Positions 16,463 through 24,288 of a stretch of DNA of 32,538 bases are shown here, piece after piece. Within the stretch, counting starts at the first letter, position 1. The number at the start of each line of letters is the position of its first letter. The stretch spans positions 1 to 32,538 of the forward strand of contig JADGAV010000049.1 in NCBI GenBank assembly GCA_015231825.1, read 5' to 3'. Source of the stretch: SAR324 cluster bacterium (lineage in GTDB: Bacteria; SAR324; NAC60-12). Under the pieces are notes generated by a model, which worked only from the letters and a program-made list of their open reading frames with translations, was not told the DNA's origin and did not search any database. The position numbers were made by a program, and so were the translations under genes.

Positions 16463-19072
16463 ATGCCGATTGCGTTCAACCAACCTCTTTTTTTAATGAT
16501 TTGGCTTTTTATTCCTTTGGTCTGGTATATGGCAGGCCGCTCTTTTCTCAGGGAACACGACCCCTTTCGACGTCGGGTGACAACCGGTTTGCGCACATTA
16601 GTGATCCTGGCAACCGGATTGACTCTCGCGGAACCAATCTGGACTCAAAATTCGGACCAGGTGAATTTGTTCTTTGTTTTAGACGCATCCGACAGTGTGA
16701 ACAGTGCAGGCAGGAATCGAGGAAAGGATATAATCGACCAGGCAATTCAGGGAATGGGCAGCGAGGACCAGGCAGGATTGATTCTTTTTGGGAAAAAACC
16801 AATACTGGAAGTCCCTCTCAAAAGAAATTTTACCTCCGACCCCTTCCACTCCCAGGTCAACGCCAATTTCACCAACATCTATGAAGCCATTCAACTGGCA
16901 ATTGGCAAACTGCCGGAAGAGGGAAGCAATCGGATCGTCCTGATTTCCGACGGCAATCAAAATATCAACCGGGCAGAAAATATGTCCTTTCTGGCAAACG
17001 CTCTGGGTATTCAAATATTTTCTTTCCCTCTGGACTCCTGGCAAAACAAAAACGAAGTTTATCTGGAGAAGCTGGAAACTCCTGCACAAGTGCCATTGAA
17101 ATCTCCATTTGAAGTCCTAATCACAATCCATAGCGGCAATGAAAGTCAGGGTGATCTGATTCTGCTGAGAAACGGAAAATTGATCGCCAATCATCAAGTC
17201 AAGCTTCTGGCTGGAGACAATATTTTCCGTTTGGTTGACAGCATCCCCACTGCCGGAATATACAGCTATAAAACCGTAATCAATCCTGAGGAAGACGTGA
17301 TTTATCAAAATAATGAAGGGCTCTCGTTCACCTATGGTACCCGAAAATCAGGAGTGCTTTATTTGCACACTCAAACATCATCAGAATCCCCTTTGGCTAG
17401 AGCTCTGGAAGGGCAAGGATTCCATGTAGAGAAAATGGCAGCCGGGGAATTTCCAGGTTCATTGAATGATATTATTGATCACAAGGCGATTATTCTCGAC
17501 AATGTCCACAGTTCCAATTTTTCGAACCAGGATATGGAGAACCTTGAAAAATTCGTCAAAGATATCGGCGGAGGTCTTTTGATGATTGGCGGAGACGAGA
17601 GTTTTGGAGCGGGGGATTACCGCAAAACGGCCATTGAGAAGGCGCTGCCTGTGATGATGGATATTTCTACAGAACTTGTTTACACGAGTTTGAGCATCAT
17701 TTTTGTCATTGATAAATCGAACAGCATGAGTGAAGAACTTCTAAATCAGAACAAACTCGAAGCAGCCAAGGTCGCTGCTTTTTCTGCAATCGAGTTGCTC
17801 AATCCAAATGACCAGGTTGGACTGATTGCCTTTGATGCAAATTACCAATGGACAGTGCCGATCACTGCTGCCAAAAATCGCAAAGTCATTGCAGAACAGC
17901 TTTTGTCACTGCATGCCGAAGGAGGGACAAAATTGTATGGAGGGTTAAAAGAAGCCATCGAAACCATCAAACAAATATCGTCTGTAAAAAAGCACGTGAT
18001 CGTTCTATCCGACGGCATGATTTTCGATGTTGAGCATGAAAAAAATCAATTGAACGCGCTGCTGGCAGAAGCAAGCAAAAATAAAATCACAATCTCCACC
18101 GTGGCAGTTGGTGAAAATGCCGACATCAAATTTATGAAATCGATGGCAGAACAGGGGAAGGGGAGAGACTATAAGACGAGTGATGCAGGCAATATCCCCC
18201 GCATTTTTGTTGATGAAATCAAAATCGTAGCTCGTAAAATTATTTTTGAAAAGCAAATGACCCCGCTGATCGCCGGGGTCACTGAATTGACAAACGGCTA
18301 CAGAGACATCTTACTCCCGCCTATTCACGGAATGGATATCACTTACCCCAAACCGGAATCGACAGTCCATCTGCAAACCGAAGAAGGACCACTGTTAGTA
18401 ACAAAACGCTATGGATTGGGAAAAAGCCTGGCCTTCACTTCCGATTTAGCAGGTCGCTGGGGGAAAGATTGGCTGTCTTGGGATCAGTATGGAAAATTCG
18501 TTGGTCTGTTGGTCAAAGCCGTGGAAAAACAGGAGACTTCCGGAAAGTATTCCGTCAGCGTAGAAAGGCAGGGAGGGGAAGGAAATTTTCTCGTAGATGT
18601 GACCGACCCCAACAATCGCTTTGTCAATGGTCTTGATTTGAAACTCAATATTTTGTTTCCGGATAAATCAAAATCCAACAAGGACCTTTCCCTGGAACAA
18701 ATTTCCCCAGGAAAATACAAAACAACTTTTCCAGTAGAAGAGACAGGAGAATATTATCTCAATCTCTATGAACAGCAAAACCAGGAGTTTGTTAATTCTC
18801 AAACCTTTGGCTATGGCATCCCTTACACCAATGAATTTCAAAACAAGGAAGTCAACACGACTTTGTTAAATAACCTTGCAGAAAAAACAAAAGGGCGCCT
18901 GCTCTCTTCAGATGATGAACTGGCAACACTCTTCAACGTTCAAGGGAACAATGCTGTCTATGGCATAAAATTGTGGCCATATTTTTTGACCGCTTCTATT
19001 TTGCTGCTGATCATCGATGTAGCCGTCCGAAAGCTGTACGAAATCGGACGTTTCAGGAAAGAAAATGATTGA
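16463..19072 (+). CDS. Large membrane protein with two vWA domains and a GATase-like segment
   Basis: An 869-aa membrane protein. Two N-terminal membrane segments (about 8-24 and 43-60) come first. The first vWA domain has a metal-site motif D74, S76, S78 (VLDASDSVN). A beta-rich linker leads to a GATase1-like segment (GGGLLMIGGDESFGAG, about 373-388). The second vWA domain has D417, S419, S421 (VIDKSNSM). A long extracytoplasmic part with a YGLGKSLAFTSDLAGRWG stretch follows, and a C-terminal anchor lies near 836-855. Proteins of this kind occur in MoxR clusters of several phyla but lack a known biochemical role. GAGGG precedes the ATG. It is separated from the MoxR cluster only by fliG, so a shared function is likely but inferred. 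Confidence 0.82.
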   Translation: MPIAFNQPLFLMIWLFIPLVWYMAGRSFLREHDPFRRRVTTGLRTLVILATGLTLAEPIWTQNSDQVNLFFVLDASDSVNSAGRNRGKDIIDQAIQGMGSEDQAGLILFGKKPILEVPLKRNFTSDPFHSQVNANFTNIYEAIQLAIGKLPEEGSNRIVLISDGNQNINRAENMSFLANALGIQIFSFPLDSWQNKNEVYLEKLETPAQVPLKSPFEVLITIHSGNESQGDLILLRNGKLIANHQVKLLAGDNIFRLVDSIPTAGIYSYKTVINPEEDVIYQNNEGLSFTYGTRKSGVLYLHTQTSSESPLARALEGQGFHVEKMAAGEFPGSLNDIIDHKAIILDNVHSSNFSNQDMENLEKFVKDIGGGLLMIGGDESFGAGDYRKTAIEKALPVMMDISTELVYTSLSIIFVIDKSNSMSEELLNQNKLEAAKVAAFSAIELLNPNDQVGLIAFDANYQWTVPITAAKNRKVIAEQLLSLHAEGGTKLYGGLKEAIETIKQISSVKKHVIVLSDGMIFDVEHEKNQLNALLAEASKNKITISTVAVGENADIKFMKSMAEQGKGRDYKTSDAGNIPRIFVDEIKIVARKIIFEKQMTPLIAGVTELTNGYRDILLPPIHGMDITYPKPESTVHLQTEEGPLLVTKRYGLGKSLAFTSDLAGRWGKDWLSWDQYGKFVGLLVKAVEKQETSGKYSVSVERQGGEGNFLVDVTDPNNRFVNGLDLKLNILFPDKSKSNKDLSLEQISPGKYKTTFPVEETGEYYLNLYEQQNQEFVNSQTFGYGIPYTNEFQNKEVNTTLLNNLAEKTKGRLLSSDDELATLFNVQGNNAVYGIKLWPYFLTASILLLIIDVAVRKLYEIGRFRKEND

Positions 19073-19104
19073 GAGAAAAGGGGAAATGATGGTGAACCAT
19101 TGTT

Positions 19105-19434
19105 CTAAAAGGTTTTTCCGGTTTTGATCTGAATCAGTTTTTCAATATTGGAAACATAGATGATACCATCGCCGCGTTCGCCCGTATGCGCTGATTTTTC
19201 AATAGTGGTAATCACCTCCTCGGTTATGTAATCCTCGCAAATTACTTCCACCTTGATATGCGGAATTTCTTCTATATCATCCTCATCTCCCCGGAAAGGT
19301 AAATCCTTCGACTTTCTCCATCCCAAATCCTGAACCTTCACAATACTGACTCCGGTAATACCATCTAGATGGTGCAATATATGAGTCACTTCCGGCAGTT
19401 TTACAGGTTTAATAAAGGCTTTTACTTCTTTCAT
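19105..19434 (-). CDS. Divergent PII (GlnB/GlnK)-like signalling protein
   Basis: PII proteins are trimers that sense ATP/ADP and 2-oxoglutarate and bind target proteins through the T-loop. This 109-aa protein has the PII frame: an FIKP start, the B-loop TGERGDGIIYV, and a C-terminal KTGK. By-eye alignment with E. coli GlnB shows changes at key sites. T-loop Tyr46 and Tyr51 become F47 and D52, and Gln39, which helps hold Mg-ATP and 2-oxoglutarate, becomes R40. Uridylylation and normal 2-oxoglutarate sensing are therefore unlikely. I chose the second ATG (19434) because AGGGA sits 8 nt upstream; the first ATG (19440) is too close. No amtB or glnA is adjacent, so a role outside nitrogen control is likely. 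Confidence 0.82.
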   Translation of the reverse strand: MKEVKAFIKPVKLPEVTHILHHLDGITGVSIVKVQDLGWRKSKDLPFRGDEDDIEEIPHIKVEVICEDYITEEVITTIEKSAHTGERGDGIIYVSNIEKLIQIKTGKTF

Positions 19435-19539
19435 GATCATTTCCCTAATTATTTGGAACAGACTGATTTACTTAAACAAAATAAACTATGAAAAAACTAG
19501 TTTGATTCCCTCTGTTTTTCCACTCCCTCGTTTTTTCTG

Positions 19540-19633
19540 ATTCAGCAAAAAAACTAGAATCTCGAATTTTCATTTTATTCTATGGATTCAGAAAATCACA
19601 AAAACATCATTCTGAATTTTCAATATTCAGAAT
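19540..19633. repeat. Cluster of ATTCAG/CTGAAT elements between ompA-like gene and PII gene
   Basis: The hexamer ATTCAG occurs at 19540-19545, 19586-19591 and 19625-19630, and inverted at 19612-19617. The last two form the arms of the dyad at 19609-19633. They lie 105-200 bp upstream of the PII-like gene and could be regulator sites, although AT-rich composition makes some chance matches likely. Confidence 0.3.
19609..19633 (-). terminator. Perfect 9-bp hairpin, possible terminator of the OmpA-like gene
   Basis: ATTCTGAAT (19609-19617) and ATTCAGAAT (19625-19633) are perfect inverted copies with a 7-nt loop. Read on the - strand, 100 bp after the OmpA-like stop, the stem is followed by GATGTTTTTG. 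The stem is AT-rich, so termination would be inefficient. An operator role is the alternative. Confidence 0.4.
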
Positions 19634-19732
19634 ATTCTCTAAATCCAAAAGCTCACAAATGCCCACTGCTGCCATTCGTTTAGATTGGAAAAACCGAAGG
19701 GGGAGGGCACTTGTTATAGGCACTCTTAATAT

Positions 19733-20884
19733 TTATTCAAATCCCGTTGACCGAAGCGGGAACAGGGCAAATTCGACGCGCCGGTTAGCTCGGCGCCCTT
19801 CTGGGGTCTTGTTGTCAGCAATGGGTTGAAATTCACCAAATCCTGCCGATGAAATCCGATTGGGGGCAATTTTAATCACCTCCACTAAATAGCGCGTTAC
19901 AGTACTTGCCCTCGCAGCAGACAATTCCCAATTCGTTGCATATTTCTTTTTCAGCTGCCCGACAATTGGAAAATTATCAGTATATCCTTCTACTTGAATA
20001 TGCTTGTCATGAATCTTTTTTAAGACTGCTCCAACCCTCTTCAGAACTTTGAAGCCAGACGCTTTGACAAAGGCTTGTCCCGAGTCGAACAGCAATTGTT
20101 CATCCAATCGCACAGCAATACGATTGGAAAGTTCTGTTATCTTAATTTTTTCTGATTCCAGTTGACTCCTCAGGGATTCCATCAATTTCTTCTGTCGGGG
20201 TATCAACGTATTCGCAAGCTTCTCTTTCTCTGATATTTCATTTTGAAATTGAGCAATTTGGGCGTTTAATACGATTTTCTGTTCTTCCATCATTCGGATA
20301 GTACCCTTTAACTCTTCTTCCTTTTGCTCCATTTTCACAAGTTGGAGAAAGGAATCTCTGATATTTTTTTCCAGCTTGTTATTGATCGCGACAGTCTTTT
20401 CCAATTGTTCAGTGCTTTCCCCTAATTCCCTTTTCGTCTTTGCCAATTCTGCAGAAAGCGTTTCTATCTGCGACTCTGCAATTTCCAGTCTGCTCTTTGT
20501 GCTTTCAAATTGGGCATCCGTCTTGGCCAAAACTTCGCCAAGCTCTGCATTCCTTGATTCGGTAATTTCCAAACGATCGGAAATGACTTCCAGTTGTTCC
20601 TGAGTATTTTGGATTTTGTCTGACACCTCTTGTTTTTCTGATTTTGCCTGAGACAATTCCGCATTGAGCGATTTCAGCTGTTCTTTGTTTTTTTCAAACT
20701 CCCTCTGCCTCTGTTGCTCAAGCTTTTTTTGCTTTTTTTCTGCATTTTCTTTTTGCTCTTCTTCAGAATCTTTGCCGACAATGGACGAGTAGGCCTGGTC
20801 AATGGTGCTGCAGCCGAGGCTTCCAGTTAGAATCAAAAGAACTAAAAACTGGTGAATCTTTAATTTTATACTGAAATTTTTCAT
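19733..20884 (-). CDS. OmpA/MotB-type coiled-coil lipoprotein
   Basis: A 383-aa envelope protein. The N-terminus is a signal sequence ending in GSLGC (Cys at residue 25), a plausible though imperfect lipobox. A very long Glu/Lys/Gln-rich coiled coil (about 37-255) comes next. The C-terminal OmpA-like peptidoglycan-binding domain (about 257-378) has VEGYTDN, WELSAARA and NRRVEFAL. The design, with a lipid anchor, a long rod and a wall-binding head, suggests that it bridges the outer membrane and the peptidoglycan. The C-terminal domain resembles MotB, but there is no N-terminal stator membrane helix, so it is not a motor protein. It is followed by a possible hairpin terminator. Confidence 0.87.
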   Translation of the reverse strand: MKNFSIKLKIHQFLVLLILTGSLGCSTIDQAYSSIVGKDSEEEQKENAEKKQKKLEQQRQREFEKNKEQLKSLNAELSQAKSEKQEVSDKIQNTQEQLEVISDRLEITESRNAELGEVLAKTDAQFESTKSRLEIAESQIETLSAELAKTKRELGESTEQLEKTVAINNKLEKNIRDSFLQLVKMEQKEEELKGTIRMMEEQKIVLNAQIAQFQNEISEKEKLANTLIPRQKKLMESLRSQLESEKIKITELSNRIAVRLDEQLLFDSGQAFVKASGFKVLKRVGAVLKKIHDKHIQVEGYTDNFPIVGQLKKKYATNWELSAARASTVTRYLVEVIKIAPNRISSAGFGEFQPIADNKTPEGRRANRRVEFALFPLRSTGFE

Positions 20885-20980
20885 AAAATCTCACTAAGAA
20901 ACAGGGAACAAAACATGAAAATTAAATAAGGGAAATGCACAATTAGACCATCAATTGACTGCCCTACTTTTGAAATCAAC

Positions 20981-21991
20981 TTAACTTTCTTCTTCCAAAA
21001 CCTCTTTCACTTCCACCCGGCGGTTTTCTTGAGAGGAAAGCACACCTGCCCTGATCACTGCCAAGGATTGAGTTGCACGCTGACCATCCATTTCCGGTTT
21101 AGCAGTACCTTGTATACTGTCTGCGAACTCGTCAAGTTCCTCCACAATGGTATCATTTTTTTGACAAGAAACTGGATGGGATTGCTTCTCGCCGCGTTTG
21201 AGATGTCGCAGACCTTCGTGCAGAGTGTAAAAGGCGCTTGCCTGCTTGCCATAGATATTCATCAGATAGTATTCGGAAGCGGAAGCATAACTGGCAGACA
21301 ACATGGAAATTGCTCCATTTTCATGTTCGAGAATCAAGTTTGCGACATCCGGATTGTCGCCGGGCAGAACCAGTTGTGCCGTGCGCGCCGAAACCGCGAC
21401 AATCGGGCCCAGTAAATACTCAAAAACATCCGTGTAATGAATCCCAATTTGAAGCATCACACCTCCCGGCATCCCCGATGCCTGGTACCGCCAGGAGCTA
21501 AGATCAAACTGTCCTTCTCGGTCACGACTGATATTCGCTTCTCCCTGCACCAGTTTACCGAAGTTTCCGGCATCTATTTGTTGACGAACCCAACGAAAAT
21601 GACTTTCCCTGCGGCGTTGGTATCCAACGGAAAGCACAATACCGGCAGATTCACAGGCTCTGGTGATCTTTTTGGCATCCGATACGGTATTGGCGATCGG
21701 TTTATCGAGAAAAACATGCTTGCCTGCTTCTGCAGCAGCCTGAGTCGATTCGAGGTGAACATTGTTGGGTGTGGTATTGATTATCCCTTCAATGGAATCA
21801 TCTTTGAGAATTTCTTCATAACTTCGGGCAGCAGCGCATCCGTATTTTTGAGCAAAGGCAGCCCTTTTTTCTTCAGAACGGGTAAAACATGCAACTATTT
21901 TCAGTCTTTGACTGCGTTGAATCGCATCAGCGAGGACATCGGACCACCAGCCCATTCCCAGAGCTGCAACACGGACAGGTTCAGAACTCAT
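20981..21991 (-). CDS. Gfo/Idh/MocA family oxidoreductase
   Basis: NAD(P)-dependent dehydrogenase of the family acting on sugars, inositols and related polyols, 336 aa. The N-terminal Rossmann fold starts VRVAALGMGWWSD. The conserved LDKP motif at 95-98 carries the catalytic-site lysine K97, followed by a GIHYTD segment that contributes the usual histidine and aspartate. AAGGA lies about 6 nt before the ATG. It is the last gene of the long - strand block, 118 bp after tctA, so it may use the compound imported by the TTT or TRAP transporter. The substrate cannot be read from sequence. Confidence 0.9.
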   Translation of the reverse strand: MSSEPVRVAALGMGWWSDVLADAIQRSQRLKIVACFTRSEEKRAAFAQKYGCAAARSYEEILKDDSIEGIINTTPNNVHLESTQAAAEAGKHVFLDKPIANTVSDAKKITRACESAGIVLSVGYQRRRESHFRWVRQQIDAGNFGKLVQGEANISRDREGQFDLSSWRYQASGMPGGVMLQIGIHYTDVFEYLLGPIVAVSARTAQLVLPGDNPDVANLILEHENGAISMLSASYASASEYYLMNIYGKQASAFYTLHEGLRHLKRGEKQSHPVSCQKNDTIVEELDEFADSIQGTAKPEMDGQRATQSLAVIRAGVLSSQENRRVEVKEVLEEES

Positions 21992-22109
21992 ATTTTCCTT
22001 TTGATGAGGTGCAGGATGAAGCAGAGGAAAACCGGAAAGACCAACAAAAGAGCGAGTGGCCTAAAGCGGAGCCGGATCCAAAAGACCAGTCCATCCCACG
22101 AAATTGTAA

Positions 22110-23603
22110 TTATTTGGTAGCCAATTTTTTCCTTCTTTCTATGACAAAAGGCCAGAGGATAGAAACCAGAGAAAGACAAAGGAAAAGAACACTAAATGGA
22201 GAAGTAAAAAAAACGGAGATATCCCCTTTGGACGAAGTAAGAGACACTCTCAGATGCTCTTCCAACTGACGTCCGAGAACCAGGGCCAGTAATAAGGGCA
22301 CGACCGGCATCTTGAGCCATCGCATTGCGATTCCAATCAATCCAAAGAAAAACATCACATAAATATCAAAAAATGAATTTCGAAGTGCATAACTTCCGAT
22401 CACACAAAGAAGGGCAATGGTAGGAAGCAGAATCGATTTGGGCGCTGAAAGGACCTTCACGAGAAACTTTAATCCTGCCATGGCAATCAACAGATTGAAC
22501 ACATTGGCAATAAAAAATGAAAAGATAATGGTATAGGCGAAATCCGCCTGTTCCAGGAACAGCATCGGACCGGGGGCTAAACCGTGAACCAGAAGGGCTC
22601 CAATTAAAATGGCCGTCACCGGATCCCCAGGTATTCCCAGGGTCATCATCGGAATCAATGCACCACCGGTTACGGCATTGTTTGCCGCTTCCGGCGCTGC
22701 AATCCCTTCTACGCTTCCTTCTCCAAATTCATTGGGTTTACTACTGATTTTTTTTGCGTAATCATAACTGATAAATGCTGCAATCGGGCCTCCCGCTCCT
22801 GGAAGAATTCCTATAAATGTTCCAACGAAAGCACCAATTGCCGCGGGAAAACGCATTGCTTTGAGATCTGAAAACTTAGGGAATATCCTGCCAAATCCAG
22901 CACCAGGCAAAGGTTTATTGGAAACTTGTCTGATTTCAAGCAAACTTTCCATCATTTGAGGTATTGCAAAAAGCCCGATCATCGCTGTCAGAAAATGAAT
23001 CCCTGACAACATATTTGCATCTCCAAATGTGAAACGGGCTGTTCCCATCACGGGATCTTGACCAACAGTGACTATGATCAACCCGATGACTCCGGAAAGC
23101 AATCCTTTGATTAAGGATTTTGCGGCAAAGCTGCAAATGACAGTCAGGCCAAAAAACACTAAACTGAATAAATCCTGAGTTCGAAATTCCAGAGCAAGAT
23201 TTGCAAGCGACGGCGCTATAAAATAAAGGCAGAAAAAACTGAATATTCCTCCAACAAAACTGGCTAGGATTGAAACCCCTAGCGCCCGACCCGCTTCGCC
23301 TTTAACGGTCAAAGGATAACCATCCAGTGCCGTTGCCGATGCAGAAGGAGTGCCCGGGATGTTCAGCAGGATTGCTGAAAAACTTCCTCCCATCATTCCT
23401 CCGGCGTACAAGCCCAGGAGCAGAGCAATAGAGATGGCCGGTGACAGTACAAAGGTCAATGGCAGGACAATGATAATACCGGCACTGATCGTCAAACCCG
23501 GAATCATTCCCACCACCAGGCCCAGCAAAGCACCAATTCCAGTTGCCATGAGACTGCTCAATTGGATGGCCTGCATTAATCCTGCTAAGATTTCTTCATT
23601 CAT
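22110..23603 (-). CDS. tctA: Tripartite tricarboxylate transporter large permease TctA
   Basis: TctA is the channel-forming subunit of TTT importers, which take up citrate, other carboxylates or aromatic acids with help from a periplasmic binding protein. The 497-aa protein has about twelve membrane segments and the hallmark glycine-rich motifs LLGLYAGGMMGGSFSAILLN near the N-terminus and GAGGPIAAFISYDYAKK in the middle. A PEAANNAV stretch follows. It starts 4 bp after the tctB stop, so the two are translated together. Length and motifs match the family fully. Confidence 0.95.
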   Translation of the reverse strand: MNEEILAGLMQAIQLSSLMATGIGALLGLVVGMIPGLTISAGIIIVLPLTFVLSPAISIALLLGLYAGGMMGGSFSAILLNIPGTPSASATALDGYPLTVKGEAGRALGVSILASFVGGIFSFFCLYFIAPSLANLALEFRTQDLFSLVFFGLTVICSFAAKSLIKGLLSGVIGLIIVTVGQDPVMGTARFTFGDANMLSGIHFLTAMIGLFAIPQMMESLLEIRQVSNKPLPGAGFGRIFPKFSDLKAMRFPAAIGAFVGTFIGILPGAGGPIAAFISYDYAKKISSKPNEFGEGSVEGIAAPEAANNAVTGGALIPMMTLGIPGDPVTAILIGALLVHGLAPGPMLFLEQADFAYTIIFSFFIANVFNLLIAMAGLKFLVKVLSAPKSILLPTIALLCVIGSYALRNSFFDIYVMFFFGLIGIAMRWLKMPVVPLLLALVLGRQLEEHLRVSLTSSKGDISVFFTSPFSVLFLCLSLVSILWPFVIERRKKLATK

Positions 23604-23607
23604 AAAA

Positions 23608-24066
23608 TTATTGAAATAATTCAGCCCGCGGCAAAGGAATTTGAAAAAAATACTGGAATAAAATAAACAAAAACAACGGAATCCCTAGTGAGAAAATGAT
23701 CCACCATGATTTTCTTCGCTCCCCATAAATGATCAGCATGCTGACAAAAAAAGGGATACTGACCAGCAGGAAACCGAACCATGGAAGAATAATGATATAT
23801 GCGAAGAAAACTGTCAGACCGGCTGCAGGTTCAGACAGCTTAAATTTGTTTTTTTTCTCAGTTTTGGGAGAGGGTTGTTTTAAACTTTGAAAAAGTAATA
23901 CTGATGAAAGAAACAAGAGGATGACTGTCAGGAGCCAGGGAAAAAAGGAAGGGTCTGGGGAATTGGGTAAAGTTCGCGTCGGTAAATGTGCGCTGTGGTA
24001 ACCATAGATCAATCCGAAACCTATCAAGAACAACGCAGCAACCATGTTTTTCATTTTCATGGACAT
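23608..24066 (-). CDS. tctB: Tripartite tricarboxylate transporter small permease TctB
   Basis: A small inner-membrane subunit of 152 aa with four hydrophobic segments, the expected TctB layout. Between segments 2 and 3 there is a lysine-rich loop (SPKTEKKNKFK). TctB sequences are poorly conserved, so the assignment rests on size, topology and its place directly before tctA, 4 bp away. The ribosome site is weak, and ATGs at codons 3, 5 and 8 could also be used. A 222-bp gap with an inverted repeat separates it from tctC. Confidence 0.88.
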   Translation of the reverse strand: MSMKMKNMVAALFLIGFGLIYGYHSAHLPTRTLPNSPDPSFFPWLLTVILLFLSSVLLFQSLKQPSPKTEKKNKFKLSEPAAGLTVFFAYIIILPWFGFLLVSIPFFVSMLIIYGERRKSWWIIFSLGIPLFLFILFQYFFQIPLPRAELFQ

Positions 24067-24091
24067 ATCAAGACCCGTTCTTTTGCGCCTT

Positions 24092-24169
24092 TTGAGAGCA
24101 TCTCACAAGGATTAAATATGGACCTCTAAAACAGGAACATAAATTGGGAAATCCAGGGGGTGCTCTCAA
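24092..24169 (-). repeat. Long-range inverted repeat between tctC and tctB
   Basis: TTGAGAGCA (24092-24100) and TGCTCTCAA (24161-24169) are perfect 9-bp inverted copies 60 bp apart. In the transcript they could form a closing stem between the binding-protein and permease messages. Confidence 0.4.
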
Positions 24170-24171
24170 TC

Positions 24172-24264
24172 TTAATTCTGTTCATCACCTGAATCATAGC
24201 CCTGATGGTAACCGAACCGGATCAGGAAAATGATTGAAATACTGATCAGAACACAATTCAACAA
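24172..24264 (-). CDS. Possible 30-aa membrane peptide in the tctC-tctB gap
   Basis: A TTG-started frame encodes a hydrophobic stretch (NCVLISISIIFLIRFGY) followed by a charged tail ending in GDEQN. It is in frame with, and without further stops from, the tctC TAG codon, so read-through would add a 38-residue membrane tail to TctC. The ribosome site is too far away (AGGAGG about 20 nt upstream). A chance frame is likely. Confidence 0.15.
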   Translation of the reverse strand: MLNCVLISISIIFLIRFGYHQGYDSGDEQN

Positions 24265-24288
24265 TAAAGTAAGTCTAAAAAACTCCTC

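Noticed and set aside
19089..19100. Small ATGG/CCAT hairpin between the convergent vWA and PII-like genes
   Set aside because: A 4-bp stem without a T-run is too weak for a terminator call.
19733..20884. Reading the OmpA-like protein as MotB, linked to fliG
   Set aside because: It has a lipoprotein-like signal and a long coiled coil in place of the stator transmembrane helix and its aspartate; only the wall-binding domain is MotB-like.
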